Shown in pieces: positions 6,049-6,954 of a DNA stretch of 6,954 bases. The DNA comes from Clostridia bacterium (GTDB lineage: Bacteria > Bacillota > Clostridia > Christensenellales > Aristaeellaceae), in assembly GCA_017551645.1 (NCBI GenBank), contig JAFZLE010000360.1, positions 1-6,954 on the forward strand, read 5' to 3'. Numbering within the stretch: the stretch's first letter is position 1; each line of letters starts with the position of its first letter. Both the position numbers and the translations under genes were made by a program. The notes beneath the pieces were generated by a model, which did no database searches, was not told where the DNA came from, and saw nothing but the letters and a program-made list of their open reading frames with translations.

Positions 6049-6312
6049 CTACCTGAGCTGCCCCCGGGCGATAGTGTCGTTGAGCGCCGCCAGGCCTTCG
6101 CTCAAAAGCCGGCGCTGCTTTGCCGCCTCTTCCTTCGCTTCCTGCTGGCTAAGTTCAAAGTCCTTTTCTATGCGCTGCCTGAGCTCTTCCAGATCCCTGC
6201 GGGCGCGGTTGAGCTTCACCAGCGCGATTATCAGCAGCACGCCCAGCACGATTATCAGTTCCACGGCTATGAGCACGCCGGGCATTATAAGATTGTACAG
6301 TACGTCCTGCAA
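6049..6312 (-). CDS. Small membrane-anchored coiled-coil protein, unknown function
   Basis: This 87-aa protein is the first gene of the phoH operon. The preferred start is TTG 6312-6310, with AAGGAAGG 7 bases upstream. The alternative ATG at 6285 lacks a ribosome site and would cut into the membrane helix. One hydrophobic helix spans about 9-33 (MPGVLIAVELIIVLGVLLII and on). It is followed by a charged, heptad-like segment of about 45 residues rich in Arg, Glu, Gln and Leu, predicted as a coiled coil facing the cytosol. The architecture recalls other short single-pass Firmicutes proteins that scaffold or regulate membrane partners, but I do not recognise the family. Cotranscription with the membrane-embedded PgpH is suggestive only. 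Confidence 0.7.
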   Translation of the reverse strand: MQDVLYNLIMPGVLIAVELIIVLGVLLIIALVKLNRARRDLEELRQRIEKDFELSQQEAKEEAAKQRRLLSEGLAALNDTIARGQLR

Positions 6313-6339
6313 ACGGATGCCTTCCTTTCAAAGGGTATA

Positions 6340-6375
6340 CACAGTTATTATATATCACCCGCGGCTATTTTGCAA
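6340..6375 (-). promoter_or_regulatory. Promoter of the phoH operon (divergent, leftward)
   Basis: On the - strand, TTGCAA (6375-6370; 4 of 6 matches to TTGACA) and a perfect TATAAT (6352-6347) are separated by 17 bases. The expected start is near 6340, giving a leader of about 28 bases before the TTG start of the 87-aa gene. No other good promoter is seen inside the operon. Confidence 0.8.
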
Positions 6376-6385
6376 GCTTGCCAAA
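6368..6385. promoter_or_regulatory. Palindrome spanning the two divergent -35 boxes, candidate operator
   Basis: GCAAGCTTGC (6372-6381) is a perfect 10-bp palindrome. With one mismatched pair it extends to TTTTGCAAGCTTGCCAAA (8 of 9 pairs match). It covers both -35 elements, so a bound protein would affect both promoters. Part of the symmetry follows simply from two facing TTG boxes, so an operator role is only a possibility. Confidence 0.3.
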
Positions 6386-6413
6386 AACGCGCCTGTCGGG
6401 TATAATTAATATG
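6378..6413 (+). promoter_or_regulatory. Promoter of tilS (divergent, rightward)
   Basis: TTGCCA (6378-6383; 5 of 6) and a perfect TATAAT (6401-6406) are separated by 17 bases. Transcription should begin around 6411-6414. Its -35 box lies only two bases from the -35 box of the leftward promoter, so the two face away from each other across a short shared core. Confidence 0.85.
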
Positions 6414-6954
6414 GGTTTTTATTCGGGAGGAACAAGGGATACGCTGAGCCTGAGTGACAAAAGCTATTTACACGGAAAGCGGGTGCTCGTCGCCCTGAGC
6501 GGCGGAAAGGACAGCGTGTGCCTTTTGCGCCTTTTGTGCCTTGAAAGGGACAGGGGCGCGCTCAGTCTGTTTGCCGCCCACGTGGAGCACGGCATACGCG
6601 GCGAAGCCTCAAAGCGGGACATGGAGTTCTGCTTTGAGCTGTGCCAAAGCTTTGGCGTGCCGTTTTATTCGCTGGGCGCCGACGTGCCCCGCCTGGCGGA
6701 GGAGTCCGGCGAGGGGCTCGAGACCTGCGCCCGGCGGGTAAGGCACGAATTCCTGCAAAAGACCGCCCGTGAGCTTAACTGTGATCTGATTGCCCTCGCC
6801 CACCACAGGCGGGACCGGGCGGAAACGCTGCTGATGCACCTTCTGAGGGGCAGTTCCCTTAAGGGCATGGCGGCGATGCCGGAGATCGACCGGAAAGAAA
6901 GCGGCGTCACACTGGTCCGCCCCCTGATAGGCGTATCCCCCGGGGAGATAAAAC
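6411..6954 (+). CDS. tilS: tRNA(Ile)-lysidine synthase, N-terminal part (3' end outside window)
   Basis: The frame is open from ATG 6411 to the window end (181 codons). TilS attaches lysine to C34 of tRNA-Ile(CAU) using ATP, so the tRNA reads AUA as isoleucine; it is essential in most bacteria. Visible family marks, numbered from ATG 6411, are the PP-loop ATP site VLVALSGGKDS (25-35; Lys where Pro or Val is commoner), HVEHGIRGEAS (57-67), LETCARRVRHEFL (about 104-116), and AHHRRDRAETLLMHLLRG (130-147), where many TilS proteins have HHxDDQAET. The start is uncertain. ATG 6411 lies at the predicted transcription start and would mean a leaderless message. The clear ribosome site GGGAGG (6425-6430) has no in-frame ATG, GTG or TTG just after it; only ACG 6441 or CTG 6444 and 6450 are available. 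TilS usually has about 20-25 residues before the PP-loop, which fits a start near 6441 slightly better. Confidence 0.88.
   Translation, partial: MGFYSGGTRDTLSLSDKSYLHGKRVLVALSGGKDSVCLLRLLCLERDRGALSLFAAHVEHGIRGEASKRDMEFCFELCQSFGVPFYSLGADVPRLAEESGEGLETCARRVRHEFLQKTARELNCDLIALAHHRRDRAETLLMHLLRGSSLKGMAAMPEIDRKESGVTLVRPLIGVSPGEIK
6425..6433 (+). promoter_or_regulatory. Shine-Dalgarno sequence in the tilS 5' region
   Basis: GGGAGGAAC is a strong ribosome-site match about 15 bases downstream of the predicted transcript start. AAGGG (6434-6438) follows, 5 bases before CTG 6444. The usual ATG, GTG or TTG is missing at the right distance, which argues for a rare start codon (ACG or CTG) or for a sequence difference in this strain. 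Confidence 0.5.

Overview
The window looks like chromosomal DNA from a GC-rich member of the Clostridia (Firmicutes). The main evidence is the gene order phoH (ybeZ) - pgpH (yqfF) - ... - cdd, which is a truncated form of the classical Firmicutes phoH-yqfF-ybeY-dgkA-cdd-era cluster. Consensus sigma-A type promoters and strong AGGAGG ribosome sites support this. I cannot name the genus.

Layout from left to right: (1) the 3' end of a + strand LmbE/PIG-L family deacetylase gene, followed by a GNRA-loop terminator; (2) on the - strand, a secreted WG-repeat-like protein in visibly more AT-rich DNA; (3) on the - strand, a 94-residue two-helix membrane protein with a perfect consensus promoter and its own terminator; (4) a roughly 190-base spacer holding a hairpin, a relic copy of the 3' end of cdd and a dispersed palindromic repeat; (5) a - strand operon of four genes: an 87-residue membrane/coiled-coil protein, phoH, pgpH (c-di-AMP phosphodiesterase) and one open reading frame that joins HypB to cytidine deaminase; (6) a divergent promoter region with two back-to-back sigma-A promoters; (7) the 5' part of a + strand tilS gene.

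The operon combines an RNA-associated ATPase (PhoH/YbeZ), c-di-AMP turnover (PgpH), pyrimidine salvage (Cdd) and a nickel-metallochaperone GTPase (HypB) that does not belong to the classical cluster. HypB-Cdd occupies the place where ybeY and dgkA usually lie, and no hypA or other hydrogenase maturation gene is visible.

Two observations stand out. First, HypB and Cdd are fused in frame, and a Shine-Dalgarno sequence and ATG for Cdd survive inside the fusion. Second, the last nine codons of cdd occur again about 125 bases downstream, just before the terminator-like hairpin. The copy encodes the same peptide and stop, and every nucleotide difference is at a wobble position. A dispersed-repeat palindrome lies between the two copies. 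This points to a past insertion or allelic replacement at the 3' end of cdd. I see no complete new defence or mobile system, and no tRNA, rRNA or CRISPR.
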